From Mycolicibacterium chubuense NBB4 (GTDB taxonomy: Bacteria; Actinomycetota; Actinomycetes; Mycobacteriales; Mycobacteriaceae), in NCBI RefSeq assembly GCF_000266905.1, contig NC_018027.1:1-64000 (forward strand): 64,000 nucleotides of DNA, written 5' to 3'. Within the stretch, counting starts at the first letter, position 1, and each line of letters begins with the position of its first letter. The position numbers and the translations under genes are program-made. The notes under the pieces are model-generated. The model saw only the letters and a program-made list of their open reading frames with translations. It had not been told where the DNA came from and searched no databases. Of the stretch, positions 42,669 to 50,866 are shown piece after piece.

Positions 42669-43084
42669 CGGCTCCGCCGGGACTCTCGTCTGTTGGCCTT
42701 CTGGATCTCGTCGACGAGTTCGTCCTTGGTCATCTTCGAGCGTCCCGGGATGTCCAGTCGCCTGGCCACTTCGGTGAGGTGCTTCTTGCTCGCGTTGGCG
42801 TTCACACCCTCAGCGGTCTCGCCCTTGGCGTTCGGGCCGCCGCTTTCGGCGCGCTGGTCGGACGGGCCCTTCTTGCCCTTCTTCTCCCAGTGGTCGCCGA
42901 CCTTCTCGTAGCTGTGTTTGAGGGCGCTGTAGGCGACGCGGTGCGCCCGCTCGCCTTCCCCGTATTCCTCGGCGGCCGAATCGTGGGCTTTCGCGAAGGT
43001 CCGCTTCGCCTTGTCGTCCGAGCGCTGCAGCGTGCTCGGCAGTTCGCTGTCCTTGGCTTTGCCGGACTTGGTGGTCTTCGGCAT
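42665..43084 (-). CDS. ChaB / Rho N-terminal domain protein
   Basis: A 139-residue, highly charged protein. Residues 10-65 match ChaB (ELPSTLQRSDDKAKRTFAKAHDSA, then HRVAYSALKHSYEKVGDHWEKK). The C-terminal 40 residues form a Rho-N/SAP-like motif (LTEVARRLDIPGRSKMTKDELVDEIQ) that binds nucleic acid in other proteins. ATG 43084 is preceded by AAAGGA. Likely a cytoplasmic stress or nucleoid protein; its partner is unknown. Confidence 0.82.
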   Translation of the reverse strand: MPKTTKSGKAKDSELPSTLQRSDDKAKRTFAKAHDSAAEEYGEGERAHRVAYSALKHSYEKVGDHWEKKGKKGPSDQRAESGGPNAKGETAEGVNANASKKHLTEVARRLDIPGRSKMTKDELVDEIQKANRRESRRSR

Positions 43085-43114
43085 CGGGATCGTCCTTTCT
43101 CGTGTATGACTCAT

Positions 43115-44461
43115 TCACTCCGGAGACGAGAGGTGCACCACCTTCATCGCGGTCATCTCGTCGAGCAGTTCCGGGCCGTACCCGAAACCGCTGCCGCTGG
43201 CCCGCCGCGGTTCGGCCGAACCACCGGGAGCGCCGCCGAACACGGCGTTGATCTTCACCGTTCCTACCGGCAGGGCCCGCCACGCGTGCTGAGCGTGCGC
43301 CATGTCGGCGGTCAGCACCGTGGCGGCCAGCCCGAACCTGTCGTCGGCGGCCTCGGCCAGGGCGGTCTGGAAGTCGGGCACCACTCGCACCGGCGCGACC
43401 GGTCCGAACGTCTCGTCGCTGAACACGAGCATGTCGGGGGTGCAGCCGGTCAGCACGGTCGGCGGGTAGTAGGTGCCCGGCCCGGGCCGCGGCTCACCGC
43501 CGGCGAGCACCTGCGCACCGCCCCGCACCGCGTCGGCGACGTGGCTGTGCACGTGCTCGCGGTGCCGCTCGTCGACCAGCGGGCCGATCCGGTCCTCCCA
43601 GCGCCGGGCTTCGTCGACGAGCGCGTGGACGAACCCGCCTGCCATCGACTCGACGACGTAGATGCGTTCCACCGCGACGCAGATCTGACCCGCGTTGGCG
43701 AATGCCCCCTGCGCCGCCTGCTCGGCGGACCAGCCGGGGGCGACGCCGTCGTCGACGATCAGCGCGTCGTTGCCGCCGTTCTCGAGCAGCGCTTTGGCCC
43801 CGCGCTCGGCGCACGCCCGCGCGATCGCCCGGCCGGTGTCGCTGCTGCCCACGTGGGCGACCACGTCGACCTGCTCGGCCTCGGCGAGCCGGGCGCCGAC
43901 CGTCCCGTCGCCGTCGACGATCTCGAGCACGCCGGCGGGCAGGCACGCCGCCACCAGTTCGGCGAACCGCCGGCCGGTGCCGGGGCAGCGCTCGCTGGGC
44001 TTGTGCACGACGGTGTTGCCGGTGACCACAGCGGCCCCGATCAGACCGGCGGCCACGGCGACCGGATCGTTCCACGGCGTCAGCACCGCGACGACACCGC
44101 GCGGCTCGGGGACCATCAGGTCGGTGGCCGACCAGCCGCCCAGCAGGCTGCGGCCGCGGTGCACCGGACCCAGCTCGGCGTACTGGCGCAGTGTGCCGAT
44201 CCCCGCCTGCACACCGCCCAGGGCGTCGTCGCGCGGCTTGCCGGTCTCGCGCTCGTCGCTCTCGGCCAGTTCGGCGGCGGCCGCGGCGACGGCGTCGGCA
44301 GCCGCCGACACGGCGGCGGCCCGATCGGCGGCCGGAGTGCGCGCCCACGCCGGGAACGCGCCCCGGGCCCGGGCGACGGCGTCGTCACACTCCGTCTCAC
44401 TCGCGACGGGCACGTGCGCGACGGTGTCCCCGGTGCGCGGATCCAGAACAGTGATCTCCAT
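43115..44461 (-). CDS. aldehyde dehydrogenase (possible phosphonoacetaldehyde dehydrogenase)
   Basis: NAD(P)-dependent aldehyde dehydrogenase, 448 residues. Visible motifs are TPWNDPVA, HKPSERCPGTG, the general-base Glu in LLENGGND (canonical ELGG is altered), the catalytic Cys in AFANAGQIC, and DETFGPVAPV. It lies 99 bases behind the last gene of the phosphonate importer operon on the same strand. It may therefore oxidise phosphonoacetaldehyde to phosphonoacetate (PhnY-type), or another aldehyde from the oxidase upstream. The start ATG 44461 is chosen; GTG 44470 is possible. Confidence 0.8.
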   Translation of the reverse strand: MEITVLDPRTGDTVAHVPVASETECDDAVARARGAFPAWARTPAADRAAAVSAAADAVAAAAAELAESDERETGKPRDDALGGVQAGIGTLRQYAELGPVHRGRSLLGGWSATDLMVPEPRGVVAVLTPWNDPVAVAAGLIGAAVVTGNTVVHKPSERCPGTGRRFAELVAACLPAGVLEIVDGDGTVGARLAEAEQVDVVAHVGSSDTGRAIARACAERGAKALLENGGNDALIVDDGVAPGWSAEQAAQGAFANAGQICVAVERIYVVESMAGGFVHALVDEARRWEDRIGPLVDERHREHVHSHVADAVRGGAQVLAGGEPRPGPGTYYPPTVLTGCTPDMLVFSDETFGPVAPVRVVPDFQTALAEAADDRFGLAATVLTADMAHAQHAWRALPVGTVKINAVFGGAPGGSAEPRRASGSGFGYGPELLDEMTAMKVVHLSSPE

Positions 44462-44560
44462 GGTGTGCACGTTCGCGTAGTACCCCGGTGGGGACGAACG
44501 ACACCCGCGATTGCCTCGGTATCGACCGGGTACAGCCGTGGCTCAGGCGAAGGAGCCGGT

Positions 44561-45358
44561 TCAGCGCAGCGCCGCGCGCCCCCGGATCCGGCCGAGGCCG
44601 ATCAGTGCCAGCAGCGTGACGGCCAGCAGCACGGTGGTGCCGGCCGCGGCCTGGAACACCCGGCCACGGTCGGTCAGCCCGAAGATCGTCACCGGCAACG
44701 TCTTCCACGTCGCGGGATAGACCATCACGGTGGCCCCGAGCTCACCCATCGACAGCGCCACCGCCAGACCAGCCGCCGCGCCCAGCGCGGGCAGCAGCAG
44801 CGGCAGCGTGATCCGGACGAGCACACGTCCCGGACCGGCGCCGAGCGACTCCGCGGCCTGCCGGTACGCGGGATCGAGACGGTCCAGGGCCGCCGAGACC
44901 GCGCTGAACGCGAACGCCAACACCAGAACGGTGTGGGCGAGGATGACGATCCAGCGAGTTCCGCCCAGCAGCAACGGTTTCGAGTTGAACGCGATCAGCA
45001 GACCCAACCCGATCGCCACCGACGGCACCGCGATCGGCAGGTGGAACACCGCGTCGGTGAGGCGCCGCAACCAGGTCGGCGCCTCGCGCGCCGCCAGCGC
45101 GGCCCAGGTGCCGGCCACCAGCGACACCCCGCCGGCGAGGAACGCCGTCTGCAAGCTCACCGACAGGCTGGCCAGGTCCTCGCCCGACAGCGCGGCCCCG
45201 AACCGTGCCAGGCCCAGGTCGGACGGAAGCGGTCCCGTCCACGAGCCGGCCAGCCCGGCGAGCACGACGGTGCCGAGCGGCAGCACGAAGACAGCCGCGA
45301 CGACGACTGCGAACACCGTCAGCACCACGGCCCTACTGCGCGGGCTCCACAGCAACAC
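44561..45358 (-). CDS. ABC transporter permease, phosphonate (AEP)-type, second
   Basis: Inner-membrane permease of 265 residues with about six helices. It carries the BPD-transporter EAA-loop (about 160-185, AYRQAAESLGAGPGRVLVRITLPLLLP), which contacts the ATPase. It lies three bases after the first permease. Together they form the heterodimeric channel for the substrate-binding protein encoded upstream. The system resembles the 2-aminoethylphosphonate (PhnSTUV-like) and iron/spermidine-type importers. Confidence 0.88.
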   Translation of the reverse strand: MLLWSPRSRAVVLTVFAVVVAAVFVLPLGTVVLAGLAGSWTGPLPSDLGLARFGAALSGEDLASLSVSLQTAFLAGGVSLVAGTWAALAAREAPTWLRRLTDAVFHLPIAVPSVAIGLGLLIAFNSKPLLLGGTRWIVILAHTVLVLAFAFSAVSAALDRLDPAYRQAAESLGAGPGRVLVRITLPLLLPALGAAAGLAVALSMGELGATVMVYPATWKTLPVTIFGLTDRGRVFQAAAGTTVLLAVTLLALIGLGRIRGRAALR

Positions 45359-45361
45359 GGC

Positions 45362-46225
45362 TCAACCCCTCTCGGCGGTCAACCGGGCGAACACCACCCG
45401 GTAGAGCCAGTAGAGCGCCAGCGACAGCAGCACCTGCACCGTGGCGATCACAGCCGCACCCGGCAGGTCGAACGTCACGATGCCGCGGGTGTAAATGAGC
45501 ACGGGCAGTGTGATGACTCCCTTGGCGCCGGTGAACAGCACGATGCCGAACTCGTTGAGCGTCAACAACAGAACCAGGCTTCCCCCGCCGGCCAGCGCGG
45601 GCCAGGCGTCGGGGAGCACGACCCTGCGCAGCACCATCGAGGGCGAGGCGCCGAGGCTGGCCGCGACGTCGAGCTGCGCGGTCGGGATCAGGGCGAAAGC
45701 CGCCAGCAGCGGCCGCACGACGAACGGGGTGAAGAACGTGATCTCGGCGGCGATGACACCCGCTGGGGTGTAGAGGAAGTTCAGCAGCGGCGAGGAGGCC
45801 CCGGTGACGGCCGAGATGGCCGCGTTGACGGCACCGGCGCTGCCGTAGAGGAACGTGAAGGCCAGCGTGACGAGGAACGACGGCAGCGCCAGCACCGTGT
45901 CGATGAGCCGGCCCACCACCGACGACCCGGGGAACGGGACGAACGCGAGCACGATCGCCAGGAACGAGCCGAGGATCAGGCACCCCAGTGTGGAGGTGGC
46001 CGCGATCGCCACAGTGCGCCACAACGCGTCCCGGAACACCTGCGAGCCGATGACCGCACCCCACGAACCGCCGGCCGATGATTCGGCGAACACGCGCAGC
46101 AGTGGGTAGAGCACCACCAGCAGGACCAGTATCAGCGGCGGCAGCACCCACAACCACGTGGTGGCCCTCGACGGTGCCGCGGCGCGGGGCGTGTCGGTGT
46201 CGGGCGGTTCCAGCAGCGCTGTCAT
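45362..46225 (-). CDS. ABC transporter permease, phosphonate (AEP)-type, first
   Basis: Permease of 287 residues with six or seven helices, starting after a 25-residue cytoplasmic leader. The EAA-loop is near 190-215 (LDVAASLGASPSMVLRRVVLPDAWP). The start ATG 46225 overlaps the ATPase stop by ATGA. The frame upstream of it belongs to the antisense shadow of the ATPase gene and is not used. Works with the neighbouring permease. Confidence 0.88.
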   Translation of the reverse strand: MTALLEPPDTDTPRAAAPSRATTWLWVLPPLILVLLVVLYPLLRVFAESSAGGSWGAVIGSQVFRDALWRTVAIAATSTLGCLILGSFLAIVLAFVPFPGSSVVGRLIDTVLALPSFLVTLAFTFLYGSAGAVNAAISAVTGASSPLLNFLYTPAGVIAAEITFFTPFVVRPLLAAFALIPTAQLDVAASLGASPSMVLRRVVLPDAWPALAGGGSLVLLLTLNEFGIVLFTGAKGVITLPVLIYTRGIVTFDLPGAAVIATVQVLLSLALYWLYRVVFARLTAERG

Positions 46226-47382
46226 GTCGCGGGCACCAGGACCCCGGCCGGCTCCGGCAGCCGCAGACCGACCGGGCTGCCGATCTCGAACGGTGTGTGC
46301 CCGGGGACGTCGACGTCGACCAGAACGTCGGGCACGGAGTCGACCGTCACCACCAGTCGCGTCACCGATCCGCGCCACACCGCAGCGTTCACTTTGGCCT
46401 GCAGGGCATTTCGCTCCCGCGTCGACACCACCTGGACCGCGTGCGGGCGTACGCAGAGCAGCGCCGCCGACCCGGGCGCCCAGTCGGCGTGCCCGAAGCC
46501 GGGCTGCGGGGCCTCGGCGGTGACCGTGCGGGTCCCGACGTCGACGAGCGCGGAGTTGCCGATCACGCGGCCCACGACGCACGGCAGCAGGTTCGCCCCG
46601 CCGAGGAACGCGGCGGTGAAGCTGGTGGGCGGCCGCTTCCACAGATTCTCCGCGGTGTCGACGTCCATCAGTCGCGCGTCGTTCATGATGGCGATGCGAT
46701 CGGCCAGAGCCAGCGCCTCGGCCTGGTCGTGGGTGACGAACAGCATGGCCGTGTCGGGCAGCGCCTCCTTGAGCCGCTGCAGTTCGGCCAGCATCGACTG
46801 CCGCAGCTGCGCATCGAGGGCGGCCAGCGGTTCGTCGAGCAACAGCACCGCCGGACGGATCGCGAGCGCGCGGGCGATCGCGACGCGCTGCTGCTGTCCC
46901 CCGGAGAGTTCGCGGGGGAGCCGCTTCTGGTAGTCGGCCATGCCGACCATGTCGAGCGCCTCGGCCACCCGCGGGGTGATGTCGCGCCGCGCGATCTTCT
47001 GTGCGCGCAGCCCGAAGGCCACGTTGTCGGCGACGGACATGTGCGGGAAGAGCGCGTAGGACTGCAGGACGACACCGATGCCGCGCCGGGCCGGCGGCAG
47101 ACTCGTGACGTCGCGACCGGCGAGTCGGACCGTGCCCGAGGTGGGCCGCACGAAACCGGCGAGCGCGTTGAGCGCCGTCGACTTGCCGGAGCCGCTGGGC
47201 CCGAGCAGCGCCACGGTCTCACCGGCCGCGACCCGCAGCGAGAAGTCGATCAGCGCCCGGCTCGCCTTCCTGCCGCGGCCGTAGGACACCCCGACGCGAT
47301 CGAAAACGATTGCCGGCGAGCTGGACTCGACCGGCCGCGGTCGGGACCGCCGACCGGCCGTCCTGACGCGCGCCTGCGCCAT
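46222..47382 (-). CDS. ABC transporter ATPase, phosphonate-type importer
   Basis: Nucleotide-binding subunit of 386 residues. Walker A is GPSGSGKST (61-69), the Q-loop lies in VLQSYALFPHMSV, the ABC signature is LSGGQQQR, Walker B is VLLLDEPLAALD, and the switch His lies in VTHDQAEA. A TOBE-like domain fills the C-terminal 100 residues. ATG 47382 is used, one base before the binding-protein stop. It energises uptake through the two permeases. Confidence 0.93.
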   Translation of the reverse strand: MAQARVRTAGRRSRPRPVESSSPAIVFDRVGVSYGRGRKASRALIDFSLRVAAGETVALLGPSGSGKSTALNALAGFVRPTSGTVRLAGRDVTSLPPARRGIGVVLQSYALFPHMSVADNVAFGLRAQKIARRDITPRVAEALDMVGMADYQKRLPRELSGGQQQRVAIARALAIRPAVLLLDEPLAALDAQLRQSMLAELQRLKEALPDTAMLFVTHDQAEALALADRIAIMNDARLMDVDTAENLWKRPPTSFTAAFLGGANLLPCVVGRVIGNSALVDVGTRTVTAEAPQPGFGHADWAPGSAALLCVRPHAVQVVSTRERNALQAKVNAAVWRGSVTRLVVTVDSVPDVLVDVDVPGHTPFEIGSPVGLRLPEPAGVLVPAT

Positions 47383-47383
47383 G

Positions 47384-48421
47384 TCAGCTACCGGTGGCCT
47401 GGTTGTAGGCGGCGACGTCGGCGTCGAGATCGGCGAGGACCGCGTTCCAGTCCGGCACCCAGACGTCGACGCCATCGAGCACGCCGGCGGGCGTGTCGGG
47501 TTGCCCGGTGCCGGAGTGTTTCAGCGAGTCGAGCACCGGCATCCCGAGCGCGTCCGGCGACACCGTCTTCTGGGTCTCCTCCGAGATCAGGAATGCCAGC
47601 AGCTTCTTGGCGTCCTCGGCGTGCGGTGCGCCCGCGGTCACCCCGGCGACGTACGGCAGCGACACGGTGGTGCGCTTCCCGTCGGCGGCGGGGATGAAGA
47701 TCGTGAACGTCGACCCGTCGTCCTTCTTCGAGGCCAGGTTCATCTGCACGTCGCCGTTGGCCACCAGCAGTTCGCCGTTGCTGACCTTGGGCTGCAGCTT
47801 GCCGGTCGAGGAGGACGGCCCGACGTTGTTGGCCTGCAACGCTTTCAGATAGTCCAGGGCACCCGGCTTGCCGCGCAGGTGCTGCAGCAGCACCAGCACC
47901 GCGGTGCCGTCGCCGGCCTGGCCGGGCGTCGAGTACTGCAACTTGCCCTTGAACTCGGGCTTGAGCAGGTCGTCCCAGGTGGCCGGCGGGGGGTTGGCGC
48001 CCGGGTTGGCGATGAAGCTCAACGCGTTGTCGACGATCGGGACGAACTGGCCCTCCGGTCCGACCTGGTCGGCGGCGATGCCCGTGGTGTCGGCGCCCGA
48101 CGGCTGCAGCAGTTTCGACTGGGCGGCCTTCTGGATGAACGGCGGCAACGTCACCAGCAGGTCCGCCTGCGGGTTGGACTGTTCCTTCTCGACCCGCGAG
48201 ACGACCTCGCCGGACCCGGCCTCCACGAGGTTCACGTTCACGCCGGTCTGCTCGGTGAACTTCTTGAAGGTGCCCTGATACCAGCCCGCCAGCCCGTCGG
48301 CGCTGTACACCGTCAGCGTCGTGCCGCCGCCCGACCCCGAGGTCCCGGTTCCGCCGCAGGCGCTCGACAGCGTGGCAGCGGCGGCCACGGTCAGTGCCGC
48401 GAGTGTGGTGCGTAGTTTCAT
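47384..48421 (-). CDS. ABC transporter substrate-binding lipoprotein, phosphonate-type
   Basis: Extracytoplasmic solute receptor of 345 residues. A lipoprotein signal ends at Cys22 (LSSAC), followed by a Gly/Ser-rich linker and a type 2 periplasmic-binding fold (LTVYSADGLAGWYQGTFKKF, LLVTLPPFIQ, VDNALSFIANPGAN). The pattern fits the iron/thiamine/aminoethylphosphonate receptor group. Placed between a phosphonatase-like hydrolase and the importer genes, it most likely binds 2-aminoethylphosphonate or a methylated form. Confidence 0.88.
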   Translation of the reverse strand: MKLRTTLAALTVAAAATLSSACGGTGTSGSGGGTTLTVYSADGLAGWYQGTFKKFTEQTGVNVNLVEAGSGEVVSRVEKEQSNPQADLLVTLPPFIQKAAQSKLLQPSGADTTGIAADQVGPEGQFVPIVDNALSFIANPGANPPPATWDDLLKPEFKGKLQYSTPGQAGDGTAVLVLLQHLRGKPGALDYLKALQANNVGPSSSTGKLQPKVSNGELLVANGDVQMNLASKKDDGSTFTIFIPAADGKRTTVSLPYVAGVTAGAPHAEDAKKLLAFLISEETQKTVSPDALGMPVLDSLKHSGTGQPDTPAGVLDGVDVWVPDWNAVLADLDADVAAYNQATGS

Positions 48422-48424
48422 CGG

Positions 48425-49108
48425 TCAGCCTTTCACGAGCAGGTCGGCGAAGTCGGTCACGGAGGTCACGACGTGGGTGGCGCCCGCCGCCACGAGCTGG
48501 CGTTCGTCGTGGGCGCCGGTGAGAGTGCCTGCGGCGATGGAACATCCGGCGCGCAGCGCGCTGTCGATGTCGCTGGCGGTGTCACCGAGGGCGGCGACGC
48601 TCTGCACGCGGTCGGCCCCGGTGCGCATCAGGGCCGTGAGGATCAGGTCGGGGTAGGGCCGGCCCCGCACGCCGTCGCCGGGGGCGAGCACCACATCGGC
48701 GATGTCGTCCCAGCCGAGGGCGGCGATGAGCTTGCCCTGCGTCTCGGCGGAGAACCCGGTGGTGAGTGCGACCTTGATGCCCGCCTCGCGCAACCGCGCC
48801 AGCGCCTCCGCCGCACCGGGAATCGGCTCGGCCCGGCCGGCGGTGATCACGTCCGCGTAGGCGCGTTCGAAGGCGGCGTTCGCGCGTTGGGCGCTCTGCT
48901 CGTCGCCGAAAAGCGCACGGAACACCGTGATCTTGGACTGCCCCATCGTGTCGAGCACGTACTGGCGGGCGTGCTCGCGCTCGGGACCGCCGTCGGGCAG
49001 CCCGCCGGCATCGGCGGCCGCCTCGAACGCCGCGAGGACGAGGCCGTCGTCGGCGACGGTGGTGCCCGCCATGTCGATGACCGCCAGCTGAATTCCGTTG
49101 TCTGTCAT
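48425..49108 (-). CDS. HAD hydrolase, phosphonatase-like (TIGR03351 type)
   Basis: HAD-superfamily hydrolase, 227 residues. The nucleophile motif is IDMAGTT with Asp12, the form typical of phosphonoacetaldehyde hydrolases and their relatives. Motif II is ALTTGFSAE and motif III/IV is GRPYPDLI with LGDTASDIDSA. I do not see the cap-domain lysine motif that makes the Schiff base in classical PhnX, so it is safer to call it PhnX-like. Three and four bases separate it from its neighbours, so it is firmly in the operon. Confidence 0.87.
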   Translation of the reverse strand: MTDNGIQLAVIDMAGTTVADDGLVLAAFEAAADAGGLPDGGPEREHARQYVLDTMGQSKITVFRALFGDEQSAQRANAAFERAYADVITAGRAEPIPGAAEALARLREAGIKVALTTGFSAETQGKLIAALGWDDIADVVLAPGDGVRGRPYPDLILTALMRTGADRVQSVAALGDTASDIDSALRAGCSIAAGTLTGAHDERQLVAAGATHVVTSVTDFADLLVKG

Positions 49109-49112
49109 GCCT

Positions 49113-50228
49113 TTAGAGTCCGATCTCGTTCGCCGTCTGTTCCCCGATCGCCGGCCCGAGCGTCATCCCGCGCCCACCCGGCCCCGTGACCACCCACACG
49201 CCCGGTCCAACTTCCCGCCGATACACCAGCCGGCCGGGGTCGACGCACTGGCTGTACACCCCGGCCCAGCGCTGTCGCACCGGCGGCAGCGGCCGTCCGA
49301 GCAGTTCCTCGACGACGCCGGCGAGATAGCTGTACGGCGCCTCGGTGACGTCGAAACCGAACGGCTCGGCGTACTCGTGGGTGTCGCCGATCGTCAGGCC
49401 GCCGTGCAGGCGCTGCACGCACAGCAGCTGCATGCGGTGCTCGTGGGCGACGGGATCCTGGTTCTCGTTGCGCTGCAACGCATCCAGAGCGTCACCGGCG
49501 TAGGCGGGATAGTAGCGGAAGCTGTCGCCGTCGGCGATCGCGGTGGTCAGCGGTTCGTCGAGGGGTTCGGTCTGCATCATCTGGAGCCGCACCTTGCGCA
49601 CCGGCAGTTCCCCGGCGAGTTCGCGGACCAGGCCGCCGTGGGCGGCGCCGGCGCAGACGATCACGGCGTCGGCATCGTGGACCGCGCCGCGATCGTCGAT
49701 GACCCGGGTGCTGCTGACGGTGCGCGCCTCGGTACCCGGCAGGAAGGTATACCGGCCCTGGGCGCCGAGGTGGGCGCGGAGGGCGGGGAGAGCCTGCCGC
49801 GACTCGACGGCCCCGTCGCGCGAGCAGTGCAGTGCGCCGAGGAACTTCCCGCGCAGCGCGGGGTTCAGCCGGGCCGCGGCGGCCGGGTCCAGGAGCCGGA
49901 AACCCCGCCGGTCCCCGTCCGCCCGGGCGCACACCTCTTCGGCGACGGCGACTTCGGCGGGAGTGCGGAGCAGGGTCAGGGAACCGCACCCGCGGAAGCC
50001 GACGCCGGGCACCTCCGCTCCGATCTCCTCCCACAGCACCCGCGAACGCAGGCTCGCCTCGAGCTCTGCCCGCGAGCGGCCGGACACCCACACCAGCCCG
50101 AAGTTGCGCACGGTGGCACCGCGCGCCTCGGCCTCGCGTTCGAGGTGCACGACGTCGTGGCCGCGGCGCACGGCATGCCAGGCGTGCGCGGTCCCGAGGA
50201 TGCCGCCGCCGACGATCGTGACCCGCAT
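49113..50228 (-). CDS. FAD-dependent amine oxidase of phosphonate clusters (TIGR03364 type)
   Basis: DAO/glycine-oxidase-fold flavoenzyme, 371 residues. It starts with the FAD fingerprint VGGGILGTAHAWHAVRRGHD and ends with GPGGRGMTLGPAIG. The subgroup marker NFGLVWVSGR after the first helix and its place beside phosphonatase genes fit enzymes proposed to oxidise aminoethylphosphonate or its N-methyl forms to phosphonoacetaldehyde. The start ATG 50228 lies 74 bases from the PhnF-type palindrome. It heads the whole minus-strand operon down to the permeases. Confidence 0.85.
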   Translation of the reverse strand: MRVTIVGGGILGTAHAWHAVRRGHDVVHLEREAEARGATVRNFGLVWVSGRSRAELEASLRSRVLWEEIGAEVPGVGFRGCGSLTLLRTPAEVAVAEEVCARADGDRRGFRLLDPAAAARLNPALRGKFLGALHCSRDGAVESRQALPALRAHLGAQGRYTFLPGTEARTVSSTRVIDDRGAVHDADAVIVCAGAAHGGLVRELAGELPVRKVRLQMMQTEPLDEPLTTAIADGDSFRYYPAYAGDALDALQRNENQDPVAHEHRMQLLCVQRLHGGLTIGDTHEYAEPFGFDVTEAPYSYLAGVVEELLGRPLPPVRQRWAGVYSQCVDPGRLVYRREVGPGVWVVTGPGGRGMTLGPAIGEQTANEIGL

Positions 50229-50302
50229 GAGCCGAGAGGTAACCGGTGCCGGACGTCGGGGCCGCAAGCAGGCGATGCCGCCGGGGCGAACAGCAGGTAA
50301 AC

Positions 50303-50320
50303 AATTGGTATAGACCAATT
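50303..50320. promoter_or_regulatory. PhnF-type operator (AATTGGT-ATAG-ACCAATT)
   Basis: Perfect 7-base arms with a 4-base spacer, containing TGGTATAGACCA, the sequence I recall as the PhnF binding site in M. smegmatis. It lies in the divergent promoter of the oxidase operon and the HD/GntR pair. It overlaps a TATAGA that could be the -10 of the HD gene, whose ATG (50327) has no ribosome site and may be leaderless. Confidence 0.85.
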
Positions 50321-50326
50321 TGGGCT

Positions 50327-50866
50327 ATGGTGGACGCCGTGACGAGCCGGGCTGAACAGGTGCGCGCCGAGACCGCGACCGTGCTGGCGTCGTTGCGCGG
50401 GGTCTGGGACGAAGTCGTCGTCGACGAATGGGACCACGCGCTGCAGGCGGCGGCGCGGGCGGTCGCCGACGGCGCCGACGACGAACTGGTGCTCGCCGCG
50501 GCACTGCACGACATCGGCCACAGCCCGCTGCTCGGCGGCCCCGGTGTCGCCGACCATTCCGGACTCGCACGCGAGTGGCTCACACCGCGGTTCGGCGCCC
50601 GGGTCGGCTGGCTCGCGGGCGCGCACGTCGCCGCCAAACGGCACCTGAGCGCGGTCGATCCGGCCTACGCCGCCGCGCTGAGCGCCACGTCGGTCTCGTC
50701 GCTGGCCGACCAGGGCGGCGCAGCGGTGGACCCAGAATTCGTCGCCCATCCGTGGCACCGGGATGCGGTGCGGCTGCGGCATTATGACGACGCCGCCAAG
50801 GTCGCGGGCGGGATCGGCGTCCCCGCCGCGGTCGTCCTCGGACTCGCGTTCCGGCTGGCGCGGTGA
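50327..50866 (+). CDS. HD-domain oxygenase, PhnZ-like (phosphonate degradation)
   Basis: 179-residue HD-fold protein. Candidate di-iron ligands are His37, His61-Asp62, His77, His100 and Asp154 or Asp155, the spacing seen in PhnZ, which cleaves 1-hydroxy-2-aminoethylphosphonate to glycine and phosphate. The blocks HVAAKRHLSAVDPAY and SATSVSSLADQGG fit the HD family tied to phosphonate operons (TIGR03276). No PhnY hydroxylase is encoded nearby to make the PhnZ substrate. Its stop overlaps the GntR start by GTGA. Confidence 0.85.
   Translation: MVDAVTSRAEQVRAETATVLASLRGVWDEVVVDEWDHALQAAARAVADGADDELVLAAALHDIGHSPLLGGPGVADHSGLAREWLTPRFGARVGWLAGAHVAAKRHLSAVDPAYAAALSATSVSSLADQGGAAVDPEFVAHPWHRDAVRLRHYDDAAKVAGGIGVPAAVVLGLAFRLAR

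Noticed and set aside
42779..46081. An 1100-codon + strand open frame
   Set aside because: It lies opposite the ChaB, aldehyde dehydrogenase and ABC permease genes, all of which have clear motifs. The product is low-complexity Arg/Gln/His.
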